From Allacma fusca (lineage: Eukaryota > Arthropoda > Collembola > Symphypleona > Sminthuridae): DNA of 64,000 bases. Where the stretch lies: assembly GCA_947179485.1 (NCBI GenBank), contig OX359245.1, forward strand, positions 79,161,067 through 79,225,066, given 5' to 3'. Below are positions 35,684-46,291 of this stretch, piece after piece. Position numbers and translations under genes: made by a program. The notes under the pieces were generated by a model. It was not told the origin of the DNA. It saw only the letters and a list, made by a program, of their open reading frames with translations, and did not search any database. Position 1 is the first letter of the stretch; the number at the start of each line of letters is the position of its first letter.

Positions 35684-37355
35684 ATGGAGTTTCACCCTAG
35701 TCAAGTCAACGAGAAAGTTTTCCAGCAATGGAAAAAAATTTGGTCAAAAAATCCTTCATTACCAATTGATCCAAAAGTAGCATTTGAAAATTTAAGTGAA
35801 AAACAAAAGTTTGTGGTAAATTTAATTCAACATCACATTAAAAAGCCTCTAAAAGACCAAATTAACGACCCGATTAAATTGCTAATCCTTGGGGAGGCTG
35901 GGACAGGGAAAACGAGTTTGATATCTCATTTAAAGTTTCTGTTTGATAGACAAAAGCAACAGTGTCCAGATTTTGATTATATACTAGCTTCCTTTACAGG
36001 GACGGCTAGCAATTTAATTCGTGGGACAACAATACATTCTGCATTTCTTTTGCCTTGCTTTAAAGCTACAGAAAATGAATCAGCAGAGGATAGTGTCAGA
36101 GAAAGTGGCAGTGAGTCGGACAAATCTATTCTAGAAAAACAGAAAGCAAAACTTAAAAATGTATCCATAGTTTGTATAGATGAGGTATCACTAATAGGAC
36201 AAAACATGTTAAAGGAAATTGATATGATTTTGAGGAAAGTAGATCCGAATAACGAAGATAAATATTTTGGAGGAAAGTCAGTCATTTTATTGGGTGATAT
36301 ATACCAGATATTTCCAGTGGCTGATACACCGCTGTATTACCCCCACAGTAAATCACGCAATCCACAGTTAAAGAATGTATACAAACTGTATAAATCATTT
36401 GAGAAGGTTGTAATACTTGATAAACAATTTCGTCAGGGGGGTGAAAGCGAGCAACAAAAATACTTTCGTGAGTTTTTAGGGAGGCTAAAGCGTTACGAAT
36501 GCAATGAACACGATCTAAATTTCATTCGCTCGCGACAGCTCAAAAACCTTTCAAATGAAGAACAAGAACTATTTCGCAACTCGTTGCATATATTTCCTTT
36601 GCGGAGACAAGTATTTGAGCACAACAGGTAGTAGATAAATTATTAATGCGTTAATTAAAATTTTAAATAAAATATCAATTATACATTTACAATTTAAACA
36701 TTTTATTTTTGGCAGGAACATGCTTCATGCTACCAATACACCCGACGAAATTATTGTTATTGATAATGGGCTTCAAACGTTAGAAATAGCTACTGGCTGC
36801 CCAATCGTCTTACAAAAAAATTTGTGCGTAGCCGCTGGATTATGTAACGGGAGCGCTGGAGTTGTTCTCCAAGTCGTCTATAAAAACACGGATCGTACGG
36901 AAGAAGGGGAGCAAGATTTATGTTTTCCTGAGGATAAAGTTGTTCAATTTATTATTGTAGAATTTCCGACTTACACTGGAGAGCATTACGTAGCCACGCC
37001 CAAGGGAAAGGGAGTTCCAATCTTTCGTCAATGGGACAGTCAATATGATGAGCCAAGTGGACAATACATTTCGGGAAAACGATTCTGTCTCGAATTGGGA
37101 TACGCTATAACTGGGCATCGTTCCCAAGGAAGAAATCTCGACCGTGCGACTATATACCTTGACTCGGTTCAGTTTTGCGTAGGTATGGATTACGTCATGT
37201 GGAGCAGATGCAAGGATCCATCGTTAGTTGCTGTACTTGATGATTATATTCCAGCCGATCGATTCCTATCTAAAGCAAAACTTAACAGTCCGTCTACGCT
37301 TCAAAAGTACGAGGAGAAGAGGCTCCTTGCATTAGAATGTCAGGTTTTTGAATGA
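35684..37355 (+). CDS. Polinton Pif1-type superfamily 1 helicase
   Basis: The first block (35,684-36,628) carries motif I GEAGTGKTS, motif II CIDEVSLIG, motif III LGDIYQIFPV and motif IV LDKQFRQ. The second block (from about 36,718) carries ITGHRSQGRNLDRATIYLD and DYVMWSRCKDP, the motif V and VI regions. The blocks are separated by about 90 bp with GT and AG edges, so a short intron is likely. The motif set is that of Pif1/RecD-like 5'-3' DNA helicases. There is no Helitron Rep domain. It neighbours the polymerase gene, which suggests a replication role. A Pif1 helicase is not among the core Polinton genes. Confidence 0.85.
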
Positions 37356-37450
37356 ATAAAAGCATGAATTGATTAAATGTGTAAAAATGTAAATGAATAA
37401 ATTAGCAGTCATTATTTTAAAGTGTGTACACCAATTTATTCCGTTCAATA

Positions 37451-40400
37451 TCATTTGTTCAACTTATAATGACCATATGGGAGGGAGTAATTGTAATCAT
37501 TTTCATCAGGGTAACTTCTGTACAGATCCAAGTTATGAAAAGAGAGTCTGCCCACCGTCAAACTGTACAGTGTGTGATTGAGAGAGCGTATCAAGTTAAT
37601 ATCTAAAGATTTTGCTTTCCCTTTCTCAACTACATCTTTATATGTATCATGGTCACAAAAATGTTTCAGTGAATACGAAGGAACACCCTTGTTCTTCATT
37701 TCCATAGAATGGTTGTATAAGAGCAAACTGTACTGTTTACTCTTTAAAGATACGATCTCTCGGATGTCTAAATTCTCAATCTTCCATGTTCCAGACTCGT
37801 TTGCCTGCCTCATTCTCAAATCGGGAATGTGTCTATGCAACTTAAATATTTCGTGACTTTGGGGAATTTTGGAAAAATCAAAATACTCTTTATATTGCAC
37901 TAACTCGCCCCAAATCGATTTTTCGTCACCAATTATTTCGCATTGCACACTATCCGTGTCCGAATATATGACAGATATACGATCCTCAAATATTTTACAC
38001 AATTTATCATAATACCCCGTGTAAAATATACATTTAGCTAAATCCAGTACGCTCATACCACACTGGATGGGATTGTTTAAGACCACCTTTCTTGGCTTGA
38101 GCTTTATAATACTCACGGATTCGTTCAAAACGTCAAAGTCCATGCATTCGGGCGAAGCCAAATATTGACGTGCCCTAGCCCCAGATTTGCAAAACTTTAC
38201 TTGCAAAAAGTGTTCATTATTCATTAAAGTTCTACCGTACGTTCCATTGCAAATCAGCTTCTGATCAGATCTTGCCGACTCAGTCTTCGCAACCTTACGC
38301 TTTTCTATATTCTCCTGAATAAACTTTCGGAGATAGGCTCGTTCAGTAAATGAAAATCCACAATGTATTTTCTGAATTTTCATTCCTTTGGATAGATAGA
38401 AAGAAAGAGCTCTATAGTGAACTACATAATTAAAACGCGTGTAGCAGTGAAGTAAAAGCTTGGGAGAGTCCAAGAAAGAACGTACGCTAGCGTTACCAAG
38501 TTTGGCTAGGTTCTCTCTTTGCCTTTTTGATAACCATTCGGAATTTACACACCGTTTCTCGGGGCAGAGGGGAAGGGAAACCGTAGCATCATGAATCTTC
38601 TTTGGATACTCCAAGTCTACTTTTAGTATATACCCTTTACAATTTTCTTTGTCAAGTAACTTTTCATCCAACCAGTCAATGCTTTCCAACTCTTGCACAC
38701 TCTCCCATTTATAATCCGAATGTGGAAACTTATATGTCTGCATAGCATGGCTGTACAAACTAACAACGTCAAAATAAATTAAAGTACTGGGTGGTTTCCT
38801 GGGGTCATAACAGTTGGTATTTCTAGGACTGTTTGCTGTTGTGATCTTTCTTGTTGCATATGACTGACCACCCCGTATACCTTCCCTAACTAAGTCGTAC
38901 ATACTCTTGTCTCGAATATAATGAACCTCCTCTCCAGATGAGTACAGCCAGCATTGCCAAGAGAATGAAGATATAGTGCAACAGTATGTGGGGTCTAGTC
39001 CATATGTATTGATTCCATTCATGACGAAGTTTGTCCAAATAATTCCTAAATGAATAGCGTCTAGGGTGCAATACAGTTCTGTGTACTTCCTAAAGCAGTT
39101 AATACTGAACACGGAACAAACTCTCTGTATTAGATTCCACTGTGTATCTGTACATACTTCATGACGTAATTCATTGTCAAAGTGCTTACGCTCTGGAATA
39201 CCAACATTTTCTACAAGTACTTCTGCACTGGAAAGGAATTTGTAGGGAAAAGGTAACTTTTCTAGCAATAGTCCTAATGCAATATTTTTGGAAATGGAAC
39301 TCTCTGGCATTTTTATAACATTATTTGGAATTAGGAATTGCTCAACGGCTTGAGTTAAAAGTGAAAAATGTGGCGAGTTTTCTCTCTGCAACCTTTGTAT
39401 AAGCCTAGCTAAAGAATCATGTTGGAACTGACAAGAATCTAAAAATCGCAACCGAACTTTCCTATTACCACAAGAGAACTTGTCAAGGTTTTTCTGAAAA
39501 CCACCATAGTTTTTATACAGTTTTGGTACGTACATATCTCTAGCAGACACGGTAATTTGTACATATTTTTGACCACTTTTTGCAATGACATCTACATCTT
39601 CGTAATCAAAAAGAGTCGAGTCCATATATTTTAGTAAAATATGATAGTCAAAATTACTCCCCCCGTGTACTATAAGCGGTAATTCAAACTTGTATCGGAT
39701 TTTTAAATTACATATTACACAAATGGTAGAGACATATTTACCATCAGTGTGATTGTGGTTGTAACATTTTATAACCTTTTTCTTGGTAGAGTTGGAATCA
39801 TTCGGTCTTTTTTGTTTATTCAACGGTTCTGCACTTGTGTCGTGAATGTCTTCGTCTTCGGAGCTTTCCTGCAGCAATTCTCCATCTTCATTAAATAGTT
39901 CCCACATGTCCGTCTTCTCACTGCTTGCGCATTCTTCTGCTTTGGTAAACTCGCGTTTACAGTGATGACAGTGTGTGGTCTCTTCGTGCTTCTTTAATTC
40001 ATCTGCAGTAGGAACAACCATGTTATTTGTTGAACGTATTTGAAATAGAATTTTCTGAGCCCAATTAAATGCTGTCTTGAAAAAATGGGCTACTACATTT
40101 TCTTTGTCATAGTATTCTAATGCCAGCAATTCAGCTCGGTTATCAATGTTTTGAAACACAGCCATTGAGTAACTACACGGAACATATTCGCAACGCTTTA
40201 AAGTGTTTTGCGCTCCTTGTTCTGAAACCTCTTCCAATGGCTTGCTAAAACATTCAAAGTCAAATGTTGCAAAGTACGGGTAGGGATGAAGCATTTCCAG
40301 TCTTTGAAATTTTAAAGTTTGATTTTCTTCCGGGAATTCGTACTTTCTACCTTCCAGTGATTTATTTTCACTGGTGAGGTCATTAAATGAACAGGTATGA

Positions 40401-41518
40401 GAGTGTTCGAGTTGCTTTCCTTTCGTATTAAATTTTCGGTAGCATTTACTACAATAAAAGAATGATTTTCTACCGTTTTCTTTGAGAAAAGTGTCAACAT
40501 TTGTAATGAGAATGTAATGGTATAAGTCTTCAGGAGGGGTTTGAGATTTCTGGTGCACGAGGAATAAATTAATTATATTTGGGTATTTGTGTCGACTGTT
40601 TCGCATCAAAATGACATTATCATCTCTGTTGGTAAAAATGTTGATTGAAACATTGTTTGAAACTTCAAAGGAAGGAATATCTTGGTATGGGTTTACAAAC
40701 CCCTCGGGAATGTTTGAAAAATCAATACGGCTTACGTATTTCATCCAGGTGGTTGGATTTTCGAAATTCTTGCTTGTTCTCTTTTGTCTCTTGTTTTCTT
40801 TTAGTTGATCGTTCCAGTACATTGCAGCGGTGACACAGTATTTAAAACACTGGTTGTCCCTGTTTCGTATATTGAGATATCCCTTTTTATTTAATGGCAA
40901 CGGCAACCATCCCTTAACTCGAGCATTTTGAAATAATCGCAATTCCCCAACTTTAACCTCAAAAGCTGTAACATTGACAATTCGCCAATTGCTTCCATTC
41001 TCTGTAAAATTCTCCTTCTGTAGTAATATTTCTGTAGAACATTCCCAAACTAAATCCTCGATTCCACTCATATCATATAAATCGTTATTTTTTGATTTAA
41101 AATAAATAGCCGCTGTTTTTGTTGACATTTCTCCTTCGTCCAATACTAAATCCCTCTCCATTTTAACGCCTACAGTAATTTCAACCCTCAAATTTCCATG
41201 AATGTTAAGCAATTCTGTAAACAACTTTTCGACTGCACTAAACGTTATAGTAAAGACAGTTTCTAGATCCTCTGTTTCCAGGGGATGACGGTAACCATAA
41301 TGAATTATTACACCCAAATGTGACCTACTTATTTCTTGGAAATTACTTAAATCAAGTTGCATTTCAGCGTCCACATGACCTCGCCTCTCTGCGGGATGTT
41401 GACATCTGTGCTCATTTTTGCAATTTACGTAGTATCCGCATTGACCGCAGAGGTGGATGTTTTCAATATGCGAATCATACAAAACGTGGGTACGACAATA
41501 AAATCTGCATTCCGGCAT
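37451..41518 (-). CDS. pPolB: Polinton protein-primed family B DNA polymerase
   Basis: A 1,355-codon frame that looks whole. The N-terminus has Cys/His pairs (CGQCGYYVNCKNEH). The exonuclease motifs are FDFECF and GGSNFDYH. Polymerase motif A reads FDVVSLYSHAM, motif B KLICNGTYGR, and motif C YSDTDSVQ. This is the protein-primed B-family polymerase that defines Polintons and copies linear genomes from a terminal protein. A middle insert rich in Glu, Asp and Ser (about residues 540-590) seems particular to this element. The 12-bp minisatellite lies just upstream of its start. Confidence 0.95.
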   Translation of the reverse strand: MPECRFYCRTHVLYDSHIENIHLCGQCGYYVNCKNEHRCQHPAERRGHVDAEMQLDLSNFQEISRSHLGVIIHYGYRHPLETEDLETVFTITFSAVEKLFTELLNIHGNLRVEITVGVKMERDLVLDEGEMSTKTAAIYFKSKNNDLYDMSGIEDLVWECSTEILLQKENFTENGSNWRIVNVTAFEVKVGELRLFQNARVKGWLPLPLNKKGYLNIRNRDNQCFKYCVTAAMYWNDQLKENKRQKRTSKNFENPTTWMKYVSRIDFSNIPEGFVNPYQDIPSFEVSNNVSINIFTNRDDNVILMRNSRHKYPNIINLFLVHQKSQTPPEDLYHYILITNVDTFLKENGRKSFFYCSKCYRKFNTKGKQLEHSHTCSFNDLTSENKSLEGRKYEFPEENQTLKFQRLEMLHPYPYFATFDFECFSKPLEEVSEQGAQNTLKRCEYVPCSYSMAVFQNIDNRAELLALEYYDKENVVAHFFKTAFNWAQKILFQIRSTNNMVVPTADELKKHEETTHCHHCKREFTKAEECASSEKTDMWELFNEDGELLQESSEDEDIHDTSAEPLNKQKRPNDSNSTKKKVIKCYNHNHTDGKYVSTICVICNLKIRYKFELPLIVHGGSNFDYHILLKYMDSTLFDYEDVDVIAKSGQKYVQITVSARDMYVPKLYKNYGGFQKNLDKFSCGNRKVRLRFLDSCQFQHDSLARLIQRLQRENSPHFSLLTQAVEQFLIPNNVIKMPESSISKNIALGLLLEKLPFPYKFLSSAEVLVENVGIPERKHFDNELRHEVCTDTQWNLIQRVCSVFSINCFRKYTELYCTLDAIHLGIIWTNFVMNGINTYGLDPTYCCTISSFSWQCWLYSSGEEVHYIRDKSMYDLVREGIRGGQSYATRKITTANSPRNTNCYDPRKPPSTLIYFDVVSLYSHAMQTYKFPHSDYKWESVQELESIDWLDEKLLDKENCKGYILKVDLEYPKKIHDATVSLPLCPEKRCVNSEWLSKRQRENLAKLGNASVRSFLDSPKLLLHCYTRFNYVVHYRALSFYLSKGMKIQKIHCGFSFTERAYLRKFIQENIEKRKVAKTESARSDQKLICNGTYGRTLMNNEHFLQVKFCKSGARARQYLASPECMDFDVLNESVSIIKLKPRKVVLNNPIQCGMSVLDLAKCIFYTGYYDKLCKIFEDRISVIYSDTDSVQCEIIGDEKSIWGELVQYKEYFDFSKIPQSHEIFKLHRHIPDLRMRQANESGTWKIENLDIREIVSLKSKQYSLLLYNHSMEMKNKGVPSYSLKHFCDHDTYKDVVEKGKAKSLDINLIRSLNHTLYSLTVGRLSFHNLDLYRSYPDENDYNYSLPYGHYKLNK

Positions 41519-41572
41519 GGAACATCGTAAGATCTAAAACATAAAATTACGTCAATAGGATAATTTCTATTT

Positions 41573-41737
41573 TAGCAACCGACTCAGCAACCGACTCAGC
41601 AACCGACCCAGCAACCGACTCAGCAACTGACTAAGCAACCGACTCAGCAACCGACTCAGCAACCGACTCAGCAACCGACTCAGCAACTGACTAAGCAACC
41701 GACTCAGCAACCGACTAAGCAACCGACTGAATAACTG
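41573..41737. repeat. 12-bp minisatellite, right array in the Polinton
   Basis: About 13 copies of GCAACCGACTCA and variants, same unit and orientation as 31,564-31,965. It lies immediately upstream (in transcription sense) of the polymerase gene, so it could be in its promoter or leader. Confidence 0.95.
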
Positions 41738-41792
41738 AGTTAGCAACTCGTCAAATTGATTATCTAATGAATCTATCAAGTCAATAACGTAA

Positions 41793-42014
41793 TCATGAAA
41801 TCACACCCTTCATTTTAAGACTTACGGGGTTATTAAATCCTGATGTGATAGGTCTGGGATAAGTAGTAATCTCTGACTGAACTGGTCGACTATTCAGTGC
41901 TGATGATGACGATGCTGTTACGCTTTCAGAATTGCGATCATCCGTAGGTTGTAGTGTTTGTTCTTGCGCCTCCATCTTACTATCCTGTTTTCCAATCTTT
42001 GTAAAATTGTGCAA
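41793..42014 (-). CDS. Small Polinton ORF, unknown
   Basis: 73 codons, Ser/Thr/Gln-rich, no motif. It could instead be part of the membrane-protein gene next to it, because hydrophobic coding potential continues between the two. Real status uncertain. Confidence 0.3.
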   Translation of the reverse strand: MHNFTKIGKQDSKMEAQEQTLQPTDDRNSESVTASSSSALNSRPVQSEITTYPRPITSGFNNPVSLKMKGVIS

Positions 42015-42155
42015 TCAGTTTAGCCAACTTGATGATTACAAGTACACAAAGAAGAGTAACGGTTGTATACGATGCTAGAAGTACAAGATACACAATTACA
42101 CTGAATTCTCTGTAACAATCAAACAGTATCATAAACTAGCTAATAATAATAACTA

Positions 42156-42473
42156 TTATAATATCTTACCAACAAGTCCGTCGGATAGTGACTGAGTGTG
42201 GTCACTTATGCTGGTGGAATGATGTGTTCCGTTCTTTCGAGTCAAATAATCTTGGAGCAGATTGAGCATGAGTCTCTGAAGCTGAGAAAACAATCGATCA
42301 GATGAACTACTAGCGTCGCTCAGAGCCACATCTTGGACAACAGATAAGCATTTGATATCTGAACATTTGCTCGTCTCGTTAGATGGGGATATTTCTGCTG
42401 TTGTATTTGTCCAACAAATACAAATAAATAAAGCAAGACTGACAATGACAGAAGCGGAGTTGAAAAGTTCCAT
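42156..42473 (-). CDS. Small Polinton secreted or membrane protein
   Basis: It begins with a clear signal peptide (ASVIVSLALFICICW) followed by sequons NTT, NET and NGT and two close Cys. The block ends at a GGTAAGAT donor-like site. A second hydrophobic stretch lies on the same strand at about 42,030-42,125, suggesting a spliced type I membrane protein. It is far too small for a class I or II fusion protein. No family recognised; its place among capsid-side genes suggests a structural or exit role, which is inference. Confidence 0.45.
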   Translation of the reverse strand: MELFNSASVIVSLALFICICWTNTTAEISPSNETSKCSDIKCLSVVQDVALSDASSSSDRLFSQLQRLMLNLLQDYLTRKNGTHHSTSISDHTQSLSDGLVGKIL

Positions 42474-42500
42474 GTTTACTCTTGCAGTTAAAGTGAACGA

Positions 42501-43139
42501 CTACAAGTTTCTCCTTCGATGCTTATACGTAGATGCATAATAGTTCTGCATTTTTTTATTCGTTTTTATCTTATTAGGTTTCCCCTTGCCATAACCGCGT
42601 TGGTTTTTCCTCGGTCTCAGAGTTCTTTTACCAGAATCTGTATCTAGATTTGTAGAAACCTTTTCTATAGTTTTTGGGGACCTCTTTGAAACTAACTTAG
42701 TACTAGTGTTATTCGATCCCTGTGGCTGTGTAGATGGCGACAGACCTAGAACTTCTGAAGCATCGTCAATAGTTTTCCAATTGGGAATTTTGCGCTTGTG
42801 TAACAAACTGGTTTCACAACAGCAAATTCTTATAAATTTTGCTTTTTCTGTATTTTTGACACTTTTGGCAAAGCTGTCATTATTTTGATTTACAGCAGCG
42901 ACAGATGGATTTTTTGCAATTTTATCCACGCTTAAATCTGTTTTCACGATTCCTTGCGATGATGTCCCTTCTCCTTTTTCTTCTGCTATATTATTTGAAC
43001 CCTCTAAGTCGTCCAGTTTAATTGCAGTGTTATATTTTGCAGACGCGGAAGATGATTTTCCTTCGAGTTCTTGTTTATAAATTTTCATTAGCGACTCATA
43101 GAGTCCAGGTGAAATAACACGCATGATCTTAGCCATCAC
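42501..43139 (-). CDS. Polinton basic-tailed protein, unknown
   Basis: 212 codons starting MMAKIMRVISPGLYESLM. The middle is Ser/Asn/Lys-rich and low in complexity; the C-terminus is strongly basic (RTLRPRKNQRGYGKGK), as in DNA-binding or capsid-interior proteins. It sits between the small conserved protein at 43,145 and the membrane protein. Function unknown; an internal capsid or scaffold role is only a guess from charge and position. Confidence 0.5.
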   Translation of the reverse strand: MMAKIMRVISPGLYESLMKIYKQELEGKSSSASAKYNTAIKLDDLEGSNNIAEEKGEGTSSQGIVKTDLSVDKIAKNPSVAAVNQNNDSFAKSVKNTEKAKFIRICCCETSLLHKRKIPNWKTIDDASEVLGLSPSTQPQGSNNTSTKLVSKRSPKTIEKVSTNLDTDSGKRTLRPRKNQRGYGKGKPNKIKTNKKMQNYYASTYKHRRRNL

Positions 43140-43144
43140 AAAAA

Positions 43145-43471
43145 CTAGTAACTGTAGAACAGAATAAGTTCAATATGCAAAACTTTTAAAAACACTGTAG
43201 ATAAAATTTGTTTGACAAGGTTAGTATTTTTAATGAAAGTCGTTTTTAAATTTACAGCATTCTGTATCTGTTTTTGCACTTTAGCTACAAATTTGCACAC
43301 CTTACTATCTTTTGTCTTGCAGAATTTCTCAAAATTTAAAATTAATTCCACTAATGCACTGAACTCTTCCGGAGATGCATTTGAAATTAATTTAATTATA
43401 CGCGATGGCTTAGCTTGTGCTAATCTTAATAAAAAATCTCCGTTTATTTCGAATCGGTTGGCGGTTTTCAT
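43145..43471 (-). CDS. Small Polinton protein with FLLRLAQAKP / ALVELILN motif
   Basis: 108 codons. The N-terminal half (FLLRLAQAKPSRIIKLI, then EEFSALVELILN) resembles a small helical protein often found beside capsid genes in animal Polintons and adintovirus-like genomes, which typically reads LLRxLAxAKP and LxALxExxLN. Its function in the family is not established to my knowledge. It starts just after the end of the packaging ATPase gene, consistent with a compact late-gene block. Confidence 0.6.
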   Translation of the reverse strand: MKTANRFEINGDFLLRLAQAKPSRIIKLISNASPEEFSALVELILNFEKFCKTKDSKVCKFVAKVQKQIQNAVNLKTTFIKNTNLVKQILSTVFLKVLHIELILFYSY

Positions 43472-43472
43472 G

Positions 43473-44156
43473 TTATTGTGGCGTGTAAACTTCCATATTA
43501 TCTGTAGGAAAAACTGAATTACGTACCCAGTAAGGATATTGTTTGTTTTTTGGATGCATATCCATGTAAAGATAACCGTATTGCTTACCCGTTACGGCTT
43601 TACTGTATGCTGAGGTTAAAAATGAAGTTTGGCCAGGACAGATTTGTTTAGCGATATTTGTTATTATACTTTTGTCACGGGGATTGTCAAATAAAATTAA
43701 AATCTGAGTATTCAGATTGACATCACGAAGCCCTTTTACAAAAGGATTTTGAAGAATTAGAATAATACTAGCACCCCGATGGTGACTGTGTTTAATAAAA
43801 TATTTTGTTACAAGTTCCAAATTTTCACGTTTTGAAAATGTATCCTGCTGGTCGTCAATTACAATTAAACAAGGCCCTTTTGCTAGCTGCTCGATATCCT
43901 GCAAGTTGTTTGTAAATGTAATGTTGTTGTCTTCTTCTTTCAGTTTATATAACTCCTTTTGAAAGTCACTATACACCCAAATAACTCTTTCGAGCGGAGT
44001 TTCAAAAACTTCGTTCCGACGTCGAACAATTTCCATTGTCGTATGTGTTTTCCCGCCCATTGTTACGCCTGTTATAGATATTGTTGCTGGATGAGGGATT
44101 TTACAATTAATTAAATTGTCTTCCTTTACGTTAAGTTCCATGACAGATAATTTCAC
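43473..44156 (-). CDS. ATP: Polinton packaging ATPase (FtsK/HerA type)
   Basis: 227 codons. A P-loop (GVTMGGKTHT) follows a short N-terminal strand, the Walker B region reads CLIVIDDQQD, and a later strand reads GASIILILQNPF. Size, order and place beside protease and capsid genes fit the genome-packaging ATPase shared by Polintons and many double-jelly-roll viruses, which drives DNA into the capsid. It looks whole. Confidence 0.85.
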   Translation of the reverse strand: MKLSVMELNVKEDNLINCKIPHPATISITGVTMGGKTHTTMEIVRRRNEVFETPLERVIWVYSDFQKELYKLKEEDNNITFTNNLQDIEQLAKGPCLIVIDDQQDTFSKRENLELVTKYFIKHSHHRGASIILILQNPFVKGLRDVNLNTQILILFDNPRDKSIITNIAKQICPGQTSFLTSAYSKAVTGKQYGYLYMDMHPKNKQYPYWVRNSVFPTDNMEVYTPQ

Positions 44157-44301
44157 AATGAATGCATATGTCGGACTGGAAGTGTTTTGTCACGTTCAGT
44201 TTATTTACATAAATGTATACATGTTATACCTGACATGAAGCGTCTTACACGATTACACAATTACAAATATACACAAGCATTACTAGTACATATATCAAAC
44301 A

Positions 44302-44790
44302 TCACACAGTTTTAGAAACGTTTAAATTCTCAAATCTTTTTAAAAAGTTCCAAACAAGTGAATCATTGTACCTAAAACTAGATCTAAAACGATAAATAGA
44401 ATTTTCAAATGAAAATCCTAAAATACGATTATAAATAAATAAAATACAGTAAGCCCCGCATAGAAGCGAAGTATAACTTTGGAGCTGTCTACAATTTTCT
44501 TTTTTGATAAACTTCATTGGGAGGTTTATATTTTTATAACACTTGATACATATTCCAAAACTATCAAAAAACTCATAATGTCGAGTGCCTATTTTATAAA
44601 TACATACCCAGTGTTTACCAGGTGATTTTCTTACATCCGTATTTACAATAAATATTGTTGGACATGTTGCAAAAGCATGAAAATTGTTGAATTCATCAGC
44701 AGCCATAACATGAAATGGGATTTTAATATTTCGTAATCTAAAAATGTATCTTAAAACGCGTTTTACATCTTCTGTGTTCATGCTGTTCAA
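44302..44790 (-). CDS. PRO: Polinton cysteine protease (adenain-like)
   Basis: 162 codons. The catalytic set of adenovirus-type proteases can be seen: His in GKHWVCIY, Asp in FFDSFG, Gln in the CRQLQS region and Cys in LLCGAYC. In this family the enzyme trims capsid and core precursors. It lies directly after the major capsid gene on the same strand and looks whole. Confidence 0.9.
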   Translation of the reverse strand: MNSMNTEDVKRVLRYIFRLRNIKIPFHVMAADEFNNFHAFATCPTIFIVNTDVRKSPGKHWVCIYKIGTRHYEFFDSFGICIKCYKNINLPMKFIKKENCRQLQSYTSLLCGAYCILFIYNRILGFSFENSIYRFRSSFRYNDSLVWNFLKRFENLNVSKTV

Positions 44791-46291
44791 TAGTCTAAAA
44801 TAACTTGTCTATTCTGATCAATTTCCATTACATTCTGATAATGGCTATACACAACAACTTGAACAGGTTCGTCCAATGGTGTCTTGAATCGTAAATTAAT
44901 CTTAATGCTGCCTCTTCGATTGACTGACAATGCGTCACCTTGGTTTGGTAATAGATGTAGCGCCACCAAAACATTACCTAAAATGACAATCAAAGATTAA
45001 ATTTTAGAATGATAGTACATATTGTTTAGTATTCAGTTCATGGGCGAAAGCCTGCAAAACCTGAATTTGAATAAACTAAATATGAGTAATGCCTACCTTC
45101 CTTGAAGTTATCTCTGCTTATACCATTGCCTAAAAGTTCCAAGCCAGCTGTGCTTCGTAGTGATCGCAAGGCTAGCAAGAAATTATCTTGTCCAGTCCCG
45201 TTGGCGGTTGTAAAACTAAGAGGAATAGTCCTGTGTTGTATCGTCTCGCCATTCCATTGGAAGGAAATCTCTGATAGATTTTTGTCAACGAAATTAAACG
45301 GATCTTTTGTAATGTTGCCCATAAACGCATCTGCAGATATTATCCCACACACAATTATTTGTGGTATTCTGCCTAGTAAAATTCCTTCGGTTGTAATTTG
45401 AGACAATCCTTAGGCAATTGAAAACATTCGCAGGTCCGCATTTACAATGGGGTATTTGCATGTTTTACCCAGACTTTGCTCCCGCCGATGAATATCAACA
45501 AATTGTTGCGATACAATTTTTTTGGATACATAAAATACAGCTTCATTTATGTCAAACCGGTATGGAGGACCCGAAATTCCTGGGAGTTTTGAAACGCTTG
45601 AGTTTAAACATAGCTCTGGTGGTGACCTTCGCAATACAATGCGAAGTTCACTTGACGGAGGGAGGTAGCGTAACTGATTGAAAATTTTACAATTCAGTCG
45701 TCCCAAAAGAGTAAATTGCTGAGAGTTTTTTGATTTTTCGTATCGAAGTTTAAATCCGTCGTCAGTTAGGGCAAATGCACCTTTTTTAGTATTTGGATAC
45801 CAAAACTCGTCCTTTAATCGATTAGATTTATCTAATTCGCTCGCTGAAAGTAAACGTTGCAAATACGAAACTGTTGAGTAGTGATTGTTTGAATCGGAAA
45901 TTAAGACACCGTTCAAATAAACTTCCAAGTTACTAAACATTGAATGAAAAAAGTTTGAACTTGGACATACAATGTCTGTTTCGTCGCAGGTTTTGCCATC
46001 AGCACGTAACACTCTGCATGTTAACATTAAAAAACTATCGGAAGGATCAATATAGCCCGATGCGTCAGACATTAGGTAAAACTCAATTGGGTTATAAGAT
46101 TCTTTCGTTGAAACAAGAGGAAAGCAGGGCATGTACTCAGAGCTTTGTTGAATGCTGACATCTGTTGGTGGTAATGAAAACAAATTTAATTCGGAACGTA
46201 AGGACTGCGTAGATCCTTCAAACACTGTCGGACGTTCCTGGAAAATATTATTGGCGTCCATCTTCGCCCTTTTCTGTTTATCTTCGAACAC
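44787..46291 (-). CDS. MCP: Polinton major capsid protein (double jelly-roll)
   Basis: The start region reads SELNLFSLPPTDVSIQQ and then GYIDPSDSFLMLTCRVLRAD, close to the Polinton major capsid signature (LFSVPPT..SI, then YLDL..TYL). Downstream pieces match further conserved parts (DAFMGNITKDPFNF; NLRFKTPLDEPVQVVVYS; EIDQNRQVILDY). The gene is in about three reading blocks, so it has about two interruptions, some of which may be introns rather than damage. In the family this protein forms the trimeric hexons of an icosahedral shell. Confidence 0.85.

Noticed and set aside
35684-37355. Helitron
   Set aside because: The helicase has no rolling-circle Rep domain and no Helitron ends nearby; it lies within intact Polinton borders.
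42156-42473. Envelope fusion protein
   Set aside because: Far too short, with no heptad repeats or fusion peptide; only a small membrane protein can be supported.
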